Source: a virus. From it: a stretch of DNA of 64,000 nt. The notes beneath the pieces were generated by a model, which was given only the letters and a program-made list of their open reading frames with translations, ran no database searches and had not been told where the DNA came from. Made by a program: the position numbers and the translations under genes. The DNA is taken from positions 1 to 64,000 of IMG/VR virus record IMGVR_UViG_3300017917_002350; one strand, written 5' to 3'. This document shows, piece by piece, positions 17,142 through 26,387 of the stretch (the first letter of the stretch is position 1; every line of letters starts with the position of its first letter).

Positions 17142-17890
17142 TACTGGGGCAAGACTCCGCAATCAACATTAATATTTTGTCCTGTTATAGCACTGGCTGC
17201 ACTACTTGCCAAGTAAACACATAGGTCGGCTACTTCTTTACCTGTTGGCAATCTACCTAGTGCTGATTGAGTTTTGGCAAAATCCTGCATCCATGTTATT
17301 GCATTATCGCCGCCGGGGGCATATTCACTTTCCAATGCAGTCATCAATCCAGGGGTTGGAATCAGCACAGGACATATACCGTTGACTCTAATACCTTTTG
17401 TACCAAGTTCTTTAGCCAAGGCCTGAGTCATACCATTCATTCCAAATTTGGTAGCTACATAAGCAGAGTTATTAGCTGTACCTCGTTTACCTGCTAAACT
17501 AGAAATATTGATGATACTGCCACCGTGTTGTAAGGCTGTTGCAGCAGCCTTTGCGCCCCAAAAAGCACCTTTGAGATTAGTAGCCAAGATATCATCCAAG
17601 AAATCATCATCGATGGCGTCAATTGGGCGCCACTCGGAATATCCGGCATTGTTGATATACGCATCAAGTCGACCAGTTCTGAGTATGGCATGATTCACAA
17701 TCATTTGATGATCGGTGGCCCGACGCACATCCATTGGAACATGATATATGTTCAACATAGACATTTCCATGTCTGATCTAGATCCCACGAACACCGTGTA
17801 GTTTTCTTGAGCAAAACGTAATGCTATCTCAAACCCAATACCTCTATTGCCTCCGGTTACAATAACCGTTTTCTTTATATTGTTTGGCAT
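17141..17890 (-). CDS. short-chain dehydrogenase/reductase (classical SDR) 1
   Basis: 249 residues. It has the classical SDR layout: TGGNRGIG cofactor motif, NNAGYS, INISSLAGKRG with the catalytic Ser region, and YVATKFG (YxxxK). The C-terminal end (GQNINVDCG) resembles 3-oxoacyl-ACP reductase-type SDRs. It overlaps the next SDR gene upstream by 16 bp. In this operon it probably reduces or oxidises a keto-sugar intermediate, by inference. Confidence 0.85.
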   Translation of the reverse strand: MPNNIKKTVIVTGGNRGIGFEIALRFAQENYTVFVGSRSDMEMSMLNIYHVPMDVRRATDHQMIVNHAILRTGRLDAYINNAGYSEWRPIDAIDDDFLDDILATNLKGAFWGAKAAATALQHGGSIINISSLAGKRGTANNSAYVATKFGMNGMTQALAKELGTKGIRVNGICPVLIPTPGLMTALESEYAPGGDNAITWMQDFAKTQSALGRLPTGKEVADLCVYLASSAASAITGQNINVDCGVLPQ

Positions 17891-18645
17891 GCAAATCCTC
17901 CATCCACAGTCAGTTCAGTGCCAGTAACAAAACTACTGGCATCACTAGCAAGGTAAACAGCAGCACCAATTAGTTCTTGCGGGTCTCCATAACGACGCAT
18001 TGGTGTATGGCCAAGGATAGCAGCTTCTCGCTCGGCAGTTATAAAATTTTTACGATTCCATTCAGTTGGAAAAAAGCCCGGACGAATGGCATTTACCCTT
18101 ACTCCTTGTGTGCCCCATTCTCTAGCTAGATTTTGGGTCAAGTTTACAATGCCGGCTTTGGCTACACTGTATGTAAATGCCTTACTTAGCGGCGGACCTG
18201 CACTAGCTGAACTGATATTGATTATATTGCCAGACCCTTTGTTGATCATGTGCCGCCCAAATACTTGACAACCAAACATGGTTCCTTTGAGTTGGCTGTT
18301 CATAATGCTATCCCATTCATGTTCAGTAATATCAAAAAAAGGAGTAGGGCCATTAATTCCAGCACCGTTGATTAAAACATCTGCTGATCCAAACTTATCA
18401 ACAACTTGTGATAAAACAGATTCATGCGATGATTTAATTGCAACATCTATAGCTAAAGCGAGTGTGCAATGGTATCCTTGGTCATTTATAATTTTTTCTA
18501 TACTTTGCGCTTTATCTAATCTTAAATCACAAATGGTTACAGATTTTGCACCAGACTGGGCCAAGCCGATTGCCAGGGTACCGCACAAATAGCCACCGGC
18601 TCCGGTAATAACAATATTTTTATTGGATATATCAAATAGGTTCAT
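17875..18645 (-). CDS. short-chain dehydrogenase/reductase (classical SDR) 2
   Basis: 256 residues. TGAGGYLCG cofactor motif, an acidic ICDLRLDK stretch favouring NAD(H), NGAGING, NISSASAGPP and YSVAKAG (YxxxK), with the end GTELTVDGGF. Similar SDRs occur in sialic/legionaminic and other nonulosonate clusters, where they reduce keto-sugars. It overlaps both neighbours (16 and 14 bp), showing tight coupling. Exact substrate unknown. Confidence 0.85.
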   Translation of the reverse strand: MNLFDISNKNIVITGAGGYLCGTLAIGLAQSGAKSVTICDLRLDKAQSIEKIINDQGYHCTLALAIDVAIKSSHESVLSQVVDKFGSADVLINGAGINGPTPFFDITEHEWDSIMNSQLKGTMFGCQVFGRHMINKGSGNIINISSASAGPPLSKAFTYSVAKAGIVNLTQNLAREWGTQGVRVNAIRPGFFPTEWNRKNFITAEREAAILGHTPMRRYGDPQELIGAAVYLASDASSFVTGTELTVDGGFACQTI

Positions 18646-19438
18646 TATAAGTTTTTAAATTGTATTCTAGTCCTAGTAATTGTACAGGTAATTCGCTTAG
18701 TTTACGACCATTGCCAGTATAACGATTACCGCCTTCAGATTCAATTCTGTAATGTGGTTCCAAGTTATTAAGTTCTACAAATTGTTTAATTACCTGGCTA
18801 ATTTTGTATTTTTTCAAATATACTGCATTTATATCTTTTGTTGAAGTTGTGTTTTCTACAAAATAATGTACAGTGGAACACAAATCCTTGATACCAAAAT
18901 AATCAAATTCTCTATCGTTGATTATGACCAATGGATTTTTCTTGTTAGATAATAAAAATCTTGGGAAAATTCTTGTGGCTATTTCACCGGCACCAAAACA
19001 ATTAAAAATTCTAATGGTGTGAAAATTATCAGTATCCCACACAATTCTACTTTTCATATTTTGTCCGAATCCATAACTGTCAGCGGGTAATACATCAAAT
19101 ATCTGCTCTTCGCTAAACTGATTGATATCTTGAGTTCTATCAAACTCTGCACCAGAACTGAGATTAATAAACTTTTTAAACATGTGTCTATTATTGTAGA
19201 AATTCATAAACAATCCTAAATTGTTTCTGGTGTCATCTAATAGAACATCATTTTTCATTGTGGTTGCGGCGTTTATAACAACATCAAATTTGCAATGTTG
19301 TAACCATGCTTTAACTAAAACAGGATTCAACAAATCAATTTGTTGTCTGGTAATGCGATCTACTGTGTGTGTTTTTTGTAAATAGTTGGACAAACTAGAC
19401 CCAATAAAACCATTCGCACCAAGAACGGCAATTTTCAT
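18632..19438 (-). CDS. NAD-dependent epimerase/dehydratase family protein
   Basis: 268 residues. An extended SDR with GANGFIGSSL, VINAAT and INLSSGAEF. The usual YxxxK motif is altered: the region reads SYGFGQNMKS, with Lys seven residues after Tyr, so catalysis may differ or be lost. The substrate-binding part is IRIFNCFGAGE. It resembles RmlD/WbpV-like sugar-nucleotide reductases/epimerases. It is separated by 1 bp from the FkbM gene upstream and overlaps the SDR downstream by 14 bp. Confidence 0.75.
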   Translation of the reverse strand: MKIAVLGANGFIGSSLSNYLQKTHTVDRITRQQIDLLNPVLVKAWLQHCKFDVVINAATTMKNDVLLDDTRNNLGLFMNFYNNRHMFKKFINLSSGAEFDRTQDINQFSEEQIFDVLPADSYGFGQNMKSRIVWDTDNFHTIRIFNCFGAGEIATRIFPRFLLSNKKNPLVIINDREFDYFGIKDLCSTVHYFVENTTSTKDINAVYLKKYKISQVIKQFVELNNLEPHYRIESEGGNRYTGNGRKLSELPVQLLGLEYNLKTYNEPI

Positions 19439-19439
19439 A

Positions 19440-20522
19440 TCAGTTAGGAATAGCGTAGAATACAGCTTCGAAGCTGTTGTTGTCGTGTTGTCTTATGTAA
19501 AAACTGTAATCGTCGACCAATTGGTTGACCAACAATGGTAATTCCCACATGTCACCAGGTTTATGATACATGGCCATACTGATTACAGGTCGACAGCGTT
19601 TTAATAAATTGGCCGAACCACGTAATGCATCTGCTTCGCTGCCTTCTATGTCTAATTTAACAAAATCAATCTGTTGTTTAGGAAACAAAGAGTCCAAGGA
19701 TGATGCTTCTATTTTGATATCGCCGTGATCAGTAGCTGCACTGCTGGGTCCTACGCCGCTGGCAAATGTAATAGTTTTTGTTTGATCAGACAATGCTAAC
19801 GGATAGCAAATGGCATTGTCTCCTGCTGCCAGAGTCAATCTGCCAAAGTTTTTTGGATCAGGTTCAAACAAGTGAGCTGTATTAATTTTTACTGCCGCCA
19901 TAGCTTCTTGATAACTGTCACCTGTGTATGCACCGCCATCAACAATGTTGATTGCTCGTTTACCAAAAGATTTTAAACTCAGCTGGTTAAAGTAATGCTG
20001 GTCTTTACTACGGTAATCGGCATATTCAGGAAGATTGCCTGTACGAAACAACAACACATTGAGTAAACAATCAACGCTTTCTTGATCGGCTAGTATTTGA
20101 ACAGCTGACTGTATTTTACTCAAATTGTCGGTAATGTAATTTAATGGAGTGAGCCAGTACCGCCAGCCTAATTGTTTTTCAAATTGAGCATACAGTTCCC
20201 ATGGCATAAAGATTTTATCAAACCCAGCGTTGTGTGCCTCATTTATTATTTTTGTGTACGAAGTCATGTGACTGAACACACCCATCGCCAGCTGGGCATT
20301 TTCCCAAGTAACATCCTGCCAGCCCACTACAGGCAAATCCAGCAACGTGGTTCCTTTGGGATCGGACACAACAAAACCATAGATTTGAAAACCTTCATCG
20401 AGTAACACTTGTCCTAGCGCACGAGCAAATCCTCCTGCACCAAAAATCCAAACAGGCACACTTTGATCTAAATTGTCAAAGTGACCATACGAAACTGTTT
20501 TTGCAAAACTATCAAAATCCAT
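19440..20522 (-). CDS. FkbM-family methyltransferase with N-terminal Rossmann domain
   Basis: 360 residues in two parts. The N-terminal VWIFGAGGFARALGQVL...VVSDPKG is a PglD-like nucleotide-sugar-binding fold. The C-terminal half is an FkbM methyltransferase: NIVDGGAYTGDSYQEAM (motif I), LFEPDPKNFGRL and VKLDIEGSEADALRG. FkbM enzymes O-methylate sugars and other hydroxyls. Only one base separates its start from the stop of the ThDP gene. The fusion suggests recognition and methylation of a nucleotide-linked or glycan sugar. Confidence 0.85.
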   Translation of the reverse strand: MDFDSFAKTVSYGHFDNLDQSVPVWIFGAGGFARALGQVLLDEGFQIYGFVVSDPKGTTLLDLPVVGWQDVTWENAQLAMGVFSHMTSYTKIINEAHNAGFDKIFMPWELYAQFEKQLGWRYWLTPLNYITDNLSKIQSAVQILADQESVDCLLNVLLFRTGNLPEYADYRSKDQHYFNQLSLKSFGKRAINIVDGGAYTGDSYQEAMAAVKINTAHLFEPDPKNFGRLTLAAGDNAICYPLALSDQTKTITFASGVGPSSAATDHGDIKIEASSLDSLFPKQQIDFVKLDIEGSEADALRGSANLLKRCRPVISMAMYHKPGDMWELPLLVNQLVDDYSFYIRQHDNNSFEAVFYAIPN

Positions 20523-20523
20523 G

Positions 20524-22362
20524 TCAATCCTTTATAATGTTTTGTTCCATTTCTGCATCTGGTAAGAATGGACTCATGTATTCTAGACTAGGCGCCAACA
20601 AACTACCATCTTCTAACTTGCGAGCCGCAAGTTTTGGTGCAAACATTTGCTCAGGATCTACCATGACTTCGATTATAGCAGGTTCAAGATTGTTCAGCAA
20701 CATCTGCACCATGTCACTGTTCCATGCATCCATGGTAGAAACTCTACATGACATTATACCTAATGCGACTCCTAATGAAACAAAATTAGGTAAGGATACT
20801 CCGTCTTTAGGACTGGTACCAAACACATTGTCTGAGAAATATGCTCGCTGTGTTTGTTTGATTGAATGATATCCTTCGTTATTTACAATGATAATTTTCA
20901 CCGGCAAGTGATATCCCACAACAGTTTGCAATTCTTGCAAGTTCATCATGATGCTACCATCGCCGGCAATACAATAAACTGGTTTTCTGGCAGCAATACA
21001 GGCACCAATAGCAGCAGGCAAATCATAGCCCATGCTGGCATTGCCACTGTTGCTGTAGAATCTTTGTCCTGCTTTGAGTTTACCGGACTGACCACTAATA
21101 ACACTGGCACTGCCATTACCACACACAACAACAGCATCTGAATTCAATTTGTTAAAAAAATCTTCAAAGAACAAATAGGGATTGAGAGTATCTTGTTTGT
21201 GCTGGTATTCGGGCAACACAGGATCGTATTTGGCTACACGCTCTCTACACCAATGCAAATAATTCACATGCTCTGGGAGTATTTTCCAATGATCCAGTGA
21301 TAAAAGTAAAGCTGGAATAAAATCTTTGAGATCACAATAAACCTTGTAATCAATATTGAGAGTAGGTTTGTCAAGTTCAGCACGATCAATGTCAACCATG
21401 ACTTTGTATGCATTCCGCGCAAAGTTTTTGTAATTGTAACTGATCATTCTAATATTCAATCTACTGCCTAGCACCAACACAAAATCTGCATTCTGTACTG
21501 CAAAGTTTCCAGCGCGATCACCAACCATCCCGGGATGACCGGCATATAACGGATGGTCATTGGTCAAGGTGTCATAGGCATTAAAACTAGTAACCACCGG
21601 AATTTGCAGTTTTTCTACCAATGAAAGAAATTCTTTATGCATACCAGACAATCTAACTCCGGTTCCAGCGTATATTATAGGTCTTTTTGCTGTTGCTAGT
21701 TTGGCAAGAATTTTTCTAATATCGCCATGGAGGTTGTTTTTTGGTTCTAAAAGTTCTACTCTGGTATTGTCAGTGATACCAGGATCTTGACCTAACAAAC
21801 CAGTCGACCCATTCCATCCTTGAAGAAGCTTTGGATTTATATCTTTTGATTGAATGTCAATAGGAATATCAACCCATACCGGCCCCGGTCTTCCGTTGGT
21901 AGCTAAAAATATAGCTTTGTCCATTACCTCTTTAATAGAAAAAGGGTCAGTAACAGTTACCGCATATTTTACAATAGGTCTAGCCATACTCACAATATCA
22001 ACTTCTTGATCTCCAAGTTGTCGCATGGGTATGTTATAATTGCGCAAGTAAGTTTCATTTTTGACCTGTCCGCTAATTACCAACATACCACAACTGTCTA
22101 CATAGGCACCAAACACACCATTGAGTGCATTGATACCACCAGGACCTGTGGTAACATTAAGCACACATAATTGATTATTGATACGATAATAACTTTCGGC
22201 CGCAATAGCTGCTGCCTGTTCGTGATGGAAACACACAGGTGTCATATCAGGATGACGACCAAAAGCATCGTTTAAATGCATGGCACCTCCGCCGGTGACC
22301 AAAAAGGTATGGCGGGCGCCTGCATCCACGCATCTTTGCGCTACATAATCGGCTAATCTCAT
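20524..22362 (-). CDS. acetolactate-synthase-like ThDP-dependent enzyme
   Basis: 612 residues, full-length for the family. The N-terminal PYR domain has the catalytic Glu48 in FHHEQAAAIAAE. The middle is a Rossmann-like domain (PIIYAGTGVRLSG). The C-terminal PP domain has GDGSIMMNLQELQT followed by IIIVNN, the ThDP/Mg motif. True acetolactate synthase would sit with amino-acid genes. Here the neighbours make sugars, and the known parallel is YerE/AviB1, which transfer a two-carbon acetyl unit from pyruvate to a 4-keto sugar. This role is inference from context. It overlaps the NeuB-like gene by 4 bp. Confidence 0.85.
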   Translation of the reverse strand: MRLADYVAQRCVDAGARHTFLVTGGGAMHLNDAFGRHPDMTPVCFHHEQAAAIAAESYYRINNQLCVLNVTTGPGGINALNGVFGAYVDSCGMLVISGQVKNETYLRNYNIPMRQLGDQEVDIVSMARPIVKYAVTVTDPFSIKEVMDKAIFLATNGRPGPVWVDIPIDIQSKDINPKLLQGWNGSTGLLGQDPGITDNTRVELLEPKNNLHGDIRKILAKLATAKRPIIYAGTGVRLSGMHKEFLSLVEKLQIPVVTSFNAYDTLTNDHPLYAGHPGMVGDRAGNFAVQNADFVLVLGSRLNIRMISYNYKNFARNAYKVMVDIDRAELDKPTLNIDYKVYCDLKDFIPALLLSLDHWKILPEHVNYLHWCRERVAKYDPVLPEYQHKQDTLNPYLFFEDFFNKLNSDAVVVCGNGSASVISGQSGKLKAGQRFYSNSGNASMGYDLPAAIGACIAARKPVYCIAGDGSIMMNLQELQTVVGYHLPVKIIIVNNEGYHSIKQTQRAYFSDNVFGTSPKDGVSLPNFVSLGVALGIMSCRVSTMDAWNSDMVQMLLNNLEPAIIEVMVDPEQMFAPKLAARKLEDGSLLAPSLEYMSPFLPDAEMEQNIIKD

Positions 22363-23465
22363 AATCCTCGATTTTTTATTAAATTTTTTAGTGAAGCGTT
22401 GGTTGCATATGGACCATCAATATGATCAATAGTCAGTGGTTCATCAGCACGAATAGCCTGCGTAAGGGTTTCGCCGTTCATTATTTCTCTACAGCTGAGT
22501 TGTCCTTTACGCAAAGGAATAGCAAGATAAAAGTCCTTTTCAAAACTGTCTTTGTGGATACGGTATCCGGGTTCTAGGTCTCGTTTGGCATAAGCACCAC
22601 GCACCAATTGATCAAGATACTCTGTTTCTTTTTTACTAATAACGCGACGAGTGTTGCTACGACCGCCGCACATTTCAATGGCCTTATGATAGGCTTTGAA
22701 CCATGTATCACACTGTTCGGGCAACGAGCAATACGAACTGACCGGAACTCCATTGTAATCAATGTCGATGTGTCGTTCCCAAGTTCTGGCACCTTTGGCA
22801 TATGAAATCAACATACTGGAACTCCAATTGTGATATTCATGTGTGCTAAGGCCAATCACATTGTCGCGATAGCGATTGCGTAAGTAATCAATTTGGTCCA
22901 ATTCTAATTCATTATCCTCACTGGGATACAAACTCACACAATGATTGATAGCCAATGGAATATCTCTATTGGCAAAATAAGCCACAATGTCATCTAGGTC
23001 CTTTTCGCTGGCACCACCCGAACTGATAATAGTGGGGCGACGAGTACTGGCGATTTTGCTGATCAAAGGCCAATCGTTTACATCGCTACTGGCAATTTTG
23101 ATAATTGGCATGTCAAATTCAACGCATAGATCCACACTCTTTTCGTCAAATGGTGTACTCATAGGAATACAGCTCATGTCACGAATTTTGTTAACCATGA
23201 CAGCAAAGTCATCTCTGCTGAGTTTGGTCTGTTCGGTTTTCTTGATATATCTATTGTCTTGATCACCTTTAAACTCCGGATGAATAAACTCATCTACATC
23301 TCTAAACTGTAGTTTAATGGCAGCTTTTACATTGTTGATCCGTGCAACGCTACCATGTTCGTAGATGATTTTGAGACCGCGTTCCACGCTGCCCCAGTGA
23401 TTGTTTGCTAATTCTAACACAAAGAGATTTTCAAATATCTCGTTGCCTTTTTTACGATATGACAT
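22359..23465 (-). CDS. NeuB-like nonulosonate synthase
   Basis: 368 residues. The N-terminal TIM-barrel resembles N-acetylneuraminate/legionaminate synthases, which condense phosphoenolpyruvate with a hexose. LELANNHWG matches the EIGxNHxG start motif. STPFDEKSVD, IKIASSDVNDWPL and TIISSGGAS follow the family order, and GARTWERHIDID replaces the usual EKHFTLD. The C-terminal 60-80 residues form a SAF (antifreeze-like) domain (YRIHKDSFE...RKGQLSCREIM). The product is probably a nine-carbon or related keto acid; the variant motif leaves the sugar open. Confidence 0.85.
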   Translation of the reverse strand: MSYRKKGNEIFENLFVLELANNHWGSVERGLKIIYEHGSVARINNVKAAIKLQFRDVDEFIHPEFKGDQDNRYIKKTEQTKLSRDDFAVMVNKIRDMSCIPMSTPFDEKSVDLCVEFDMPIIKIASSDVNDWPLISKIASTRRPTIISSGGASEKDLDDIVAYFANRDIPLAINHCVSLYPSEDNELELDQIDYLRNRYRDNVIGLSTHEYHNWSSSMLISYAKGARTWERHIDIDYNGVPVSSYCSLPEQCDTWFKAYHKAIEMCGGRSNTRRVISKKETEYLDQLVRGAYAKRDLEPGYRIHKDSFEKDFYLAIPLRKGQLSCREIMNGETLTQAIRADEPLTIDHIDGPYATNASLKNLIKNRGL

Positions 23466-23474
23466 ACTGTTTCC

Positions 23475-24794
23475 TTAAATGAATAAACTCATAAAGCCAT
23501 CAACTCGTTCACCAATATAGGCGATTTGTTCTGGCGTAATAACTGGACTGGTGCCATGGAAGTAGGTGTGCGTCATGGCATGTGTTGCGTTAGGGAAATC
23601 GTCCCTGGCCTGTTTTGGATCCATTAAATGACTGTAGGCAGGTTGCAGCATGATGTTGCCTGCAAAGTACGGACGAGTCTGAATCAGATTTTCTTCCAGA
23701 TAATCCACAATGTCTGCGCGAGCAAACGGAGCATCTTGACGCACAGTCAACGGAAAAGCAAACCACGACGGATCCGATTTGTTTTGAGCTCGTGGCAAGT
23801 GAAAAAACTCTTCATACTTGGCATAGATGTCAAACAGCAATTGATAATTGCGTCTGCGCAAGGCATGAATCTCCGGCAGCTTCTGCAACTGCTGCATGCC
23901 CATAGCACATTGTAATTCAATTGGTTTTAGATTGTAGCCAATTTCGTCATACACATACTTGTGATCAAATATTTCGCCGGGTAATTCTGGAATCCATTCT
24001 TGAAATCTGGTACCGCATGTGCCACATTTTAACTTGTTTGCATCTGGACCCACACAGTAGCAACCTCTGCCCCATTCTCTGAAACTGCGAAGAATAATTT
24101 CTTGATTGCGATCATCAGTGGCCACAAAGCCACCTTCGCCCATGGTCATGTGATGTGCAGGATAAAAACTGCAACTGGCCATTAGACCAAATGATCCCAG
24201 AGGCCGATCGTTGTATGTGCTGCCAAGGGCATCACAGCAATCCTCTAACAAAATCAATTTGTATCGTTCAACCAAGGACATGACTTGATCCATGTTAGGA
24301 GGGTTGCCTAACACATGTGCAAATGTTATGACCTTGATATGAGGATCATTTTGCAATTTTTGTTCTGCTTGTTCCAAATTGATGTTCAGTGTATCTAATT
24401 CTATATCTACAAAAACCGGTTCAAATCCCACTTGCAATGTGGGATTGAGTGTAGTAGGGAATCCAGCAATGGGCATCAATACTTTTGTACCCTTGCTAAA
24501 ATTGTAGCCGCGTTTACTTGTTAAACTGGCCATCATCAACAAGTTACTGCTACTGCCTGAGTTGGTAACAATACCGCCCTTTTTACCAAACTGTTTTGGG
24601 AACTCGCGTTCAAATCTTAAACTTTCGTCGCCCATGGCCAGCCAGCCTTTAAGCAGGCTTTCTACTCCGGCTACATATTCGTCGGAATTATAATAGGCAC
24701 CGGCATAGTTTACAAAGTCTTTGCCCGCTGTCCATGTTTTATTTGCTTGTTTTTGTTCTACATATTGTCGAACTTGATCTAGTATTTCTTTCAT
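23475..24794 (-). CDS. rfbH: CDP-4-keto-6-deoxyglucose 3-dehydrase (E1, RfbH-like)
   Basis: 439 residues (RfbH about 437). This DegT/DnrJ-fold enzyme uses PMP and a [2Fe-2S] cluster to remove the C3 hydroxyl of CDP-4-keto-6-deoxyglucose. The usual PLP lysine is replaced by His in SFYPAHHMTMGEGG, exactly as in E1. Cysteines in EDCCDAL and GRGCYCVG show C-X57-C-X1-C, the published E1 cluster spacing, followed by KCGTCGTRF. The last Cys spacing is longer than in E1. It overlaps the gene upstream by 4 bp. It marks the operon as making a 3,6-dideoxy or derived branched sugar. No E3 reductase is seen here. Confidence 0.88.
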   Translation of the reverse strand: MKEILDQVRQYVEQKQANKTWTAGKDFVNYAGAYYNSDEYVAGVESLLKGWLAMGDESLRFEREFPKQFGKKGGIVTNSGSSSNLLMMASLTSKRGYNFSKGTKVLMPIAGFPTTLNPTLQVGFEPVFVDIELDTLNINLEQAEQKLQNDPHIKVITFAHVLGNPPNMDQVMSLVERYKLILLEDCCDALGSTYNDRPLGSFGLMASCSFYPAHHMTMGEGGFVATDDRNQEIILRSFREWGRGCYCVGPDANKLKCGTCGTRFQEWIPELPGEIFDHKYVYDEIGYNLKPIELQCAMGMQQLQKLPEIHALRRRNYQLLFDIYAKYEEFFHLPRAQNKSDPSWFAFPLTVRQDAPFARADIVDYLEENLIQTRPYFAGNIMLQPAYSHLMDPKQARDDFPNATHAMTHTYFHGTSPVITPEQIAYIGERVDGFMSLFI

Positions 24795-25447
24795 TGAATT
24801 ATTTGAGATAACATTTGTTGAGCTAAAGGAATTCTACGTTCATTTGGGATACCGGGCCACTGGATTAAAAAGTCTCCGGGTTGCCATTGTCCGTCATTAC
24901 CAAAAATATCCCGTTTATAAACATGAGGAACTGATCCTGGATATTGATCGTAATCGTATGAATTGATTAAACGTTGAGGGACTATTTTTAATCCCGACCC
25001 CAATCGTTCAATGTTGTCAATCATACACTGCTGATCATTCCAAGGATGTTTCATACAGTATTGATCTTGGAGCGTATCTAAATATTTTAACCAATCAATG
25101 CAATTTTTTGTATTGTGTGCTAGATAGCTGTCATTGTTGATATTGAAGCAATCGGTTGCAATTATAAAATCAGAATCGTTGTCAACAATGTCTTCCAATC
25201 TAATCGTAAAATTGGTAATCATGGTATCACAGCCAACTGCATGTACCCAATCGTACCCAGACTCCAATAATTCAACTACTTTTCTGGTTCTGGCCCAGGC
25301 TATATCACCTAGATTGACAAAGCCATCTGTAACTTCATAGGTATCATATCCCCATTTTTTAGCATACAATTTTTTGTTCCGTTCCCAAGTTAGATCGGCT
25401 AACGGTTGATATGCCTCGTTGTAGGCAGTTACAAGTGCAAATTTCAA
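24791..25447 (-). CDS. GT34-like glycosyltransferase
   Basis: 218 residues, starting at TTG 25447 with AAGGA upstream. The opening KFALVTAYNEAY and WERNKKLYAKKWGYD, followed by WVHAVGCDTMITN (DxD-like metal site), HPWNDQQCMIDN and the final DFLIQWPG block, match the galactosyltransferase GMA12/MNN10 (GT34) fold. It would transfer a sugar from a nucleotide donor. It is the first gene of the minus-strand operon, 24 bases after the -10 box of the promoter at 25472-25501. Confidence 0.8.
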   Translation of the reverse strand: MKFALVTAYNEAYQPLADLTWERNKKLYAKKWGYDTYEVTDGFVNLGDIAWARTRKVVELLESGYDWVHAVGCDTMITNFTIRLEDIVDNDSDFIIATDCFNINNDSYLAHNTKNCIDWLKYLDTLQDQYCMKHPWNDQQCMIDNIERLGSGLKIVPQRLINSYDYDQYPGSVPHVYKRDIFGNDGQWQPGDFLIQWPGIPNERRIPLAQQMLSQIIQ

Positions 25448-25471
25448 TTGAATTCCTTGATAGTTGATGTT

Positions 25472-25501
25472 AGTATACTATTTAAGAAATCTTAAAGTCA
25501 A
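25472..25501 (-). promoter_or_regulatory. host-type promoter of the minus-strand sugar operon
   Basis: Read on the minus strand: TTGACT (25501-25496), an 18-bp spacer and TATACT (25477-25472). It lies in the 77-bp gap between divergent glycosyltransferase genes and drives the operon toward 15463. Confidence 0.6.
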
Positions 25502-25524
25502 ACATTTTTAAAATAAGTATCAAT

Positions 25525-26382
25525 ATGATGAAAGTTTACGATTGTTTTCCATTTTACAATGAATTAGATTTATTAGAAGTACGACTTGAAGAACTTTATG
25601 ATCACGTGGATCATTTTGTCCTGGTAGAAGCATCAACCACATTTACAGACATTCCAAAACCATATTATTTTGAAGAAAATAAATCAAGATACTCTAAATG
25701 GCTAGATAAAATTATACATGTCAAAGTGGACGACATGCCACATAGCAGAGAAGCTTGGGACAATGATATTTGGCAAAGAAACAGTATCAATCGCGGCATT
25801 GTAGATGCCGATGACAACGATATAATTATCGTGTCGGATCTAGACGAAATACCTAGATCTGAGACAATTGATGCACTACGAGCAGACACTAATAATCAAA
25901 TATGGGGATTTAGAATGCCCTTATTTTATTTTAAATTTAATCACATGCTTACTACAACGGATAGTCGTTATATGATATGGGGAATGGCTTGTAGAAAAAA
26001 ATTGATGGTTCCTGCCGATGAGTTTAGATTTCAACGGTTTCAACTAGCTCATTTGCCATACGGGTTTAATCAAAATGGTTTACGGATTATGGAACATGCT
26101 GGTTGGCAATTCAGTTACCTTGGTGACACTGAATTTGCTCGAAATAAAATTCGGAGTTTTGCACATCAAGAAACAAACACACCAAAAACACTAGAAATGA
26201 TTGATGTAGAACAAAGTGTGATCAATGGTTACGGACTAGGACCTAATGCAGTTGAAAAATTTGTAAGTATTGCAGTAGATGAATACCTGCCAAAAACCGT
26301 AATAAACAACCTAAATAAATACTCAAAATATATAGCACCTAATGCAACACATAATGTAAGAGATTTACTTCCTTTTGGTTAA
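25525..26382 (+). CDS. GT17-family glycosyltransferase
   Basis: 285 residues. The opening MKVYDCFPFYNELDLLEVRLEEL, FVLVEASTTFT, the VSDLDEIPR metal-binding segment and FAHQE are the ordered hallmarks of GT17 (beta-1,4-mannosyl-glycoprotein GlcNAc-transferase-like) proteins common in bacterial surface-glycan loci. It starts the plus-strand glycan cluster and is divergent from the operon at 25447. ATG 25528 is an alternative start three bases on. Donor and acceptor unknown. Confidence 0.88.
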   Translation: MMKVYDCFPFYNELDLLEVRLEELYDHVDHFVLVEASTTFTDIPKPYYFEENKSRYSKWLDKIIHVKVDDMPHSREAWDNDIWQRNSINRGIVDADDNDIIIVSDLDEIPRSETIDALRADTNNQIWGFRMPLFYFKFNHMLTTTDSRYMIWGMACRKKLMVPADEFRFQRFQLAHLPYGFNQNGLRIMEHAGWQFSYLGDTEFARNKIRSFAHQETNTPKTLEMIDVEQSVINGYGLGPNAVEKFVSIAVDEYLPKTVINNLNKYSKYIAPNATHNVRDLLPFG

Positions 26383-26387
26383 TTTAT

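Noticed and set aside
24412-24435. tRNA T-arm-like GGTTCAAATCC
   Set aside because: Within the E1 coding sequence and without a matching acceptor stem; no tRNA found in the window.
23475-24794. Sugar aminotransferase function for the DegT-family protein
   Set aside because: The PLP lysine is replaced by His and iron-sulfur cysteines are present, so E1-type dehydrase fits better.
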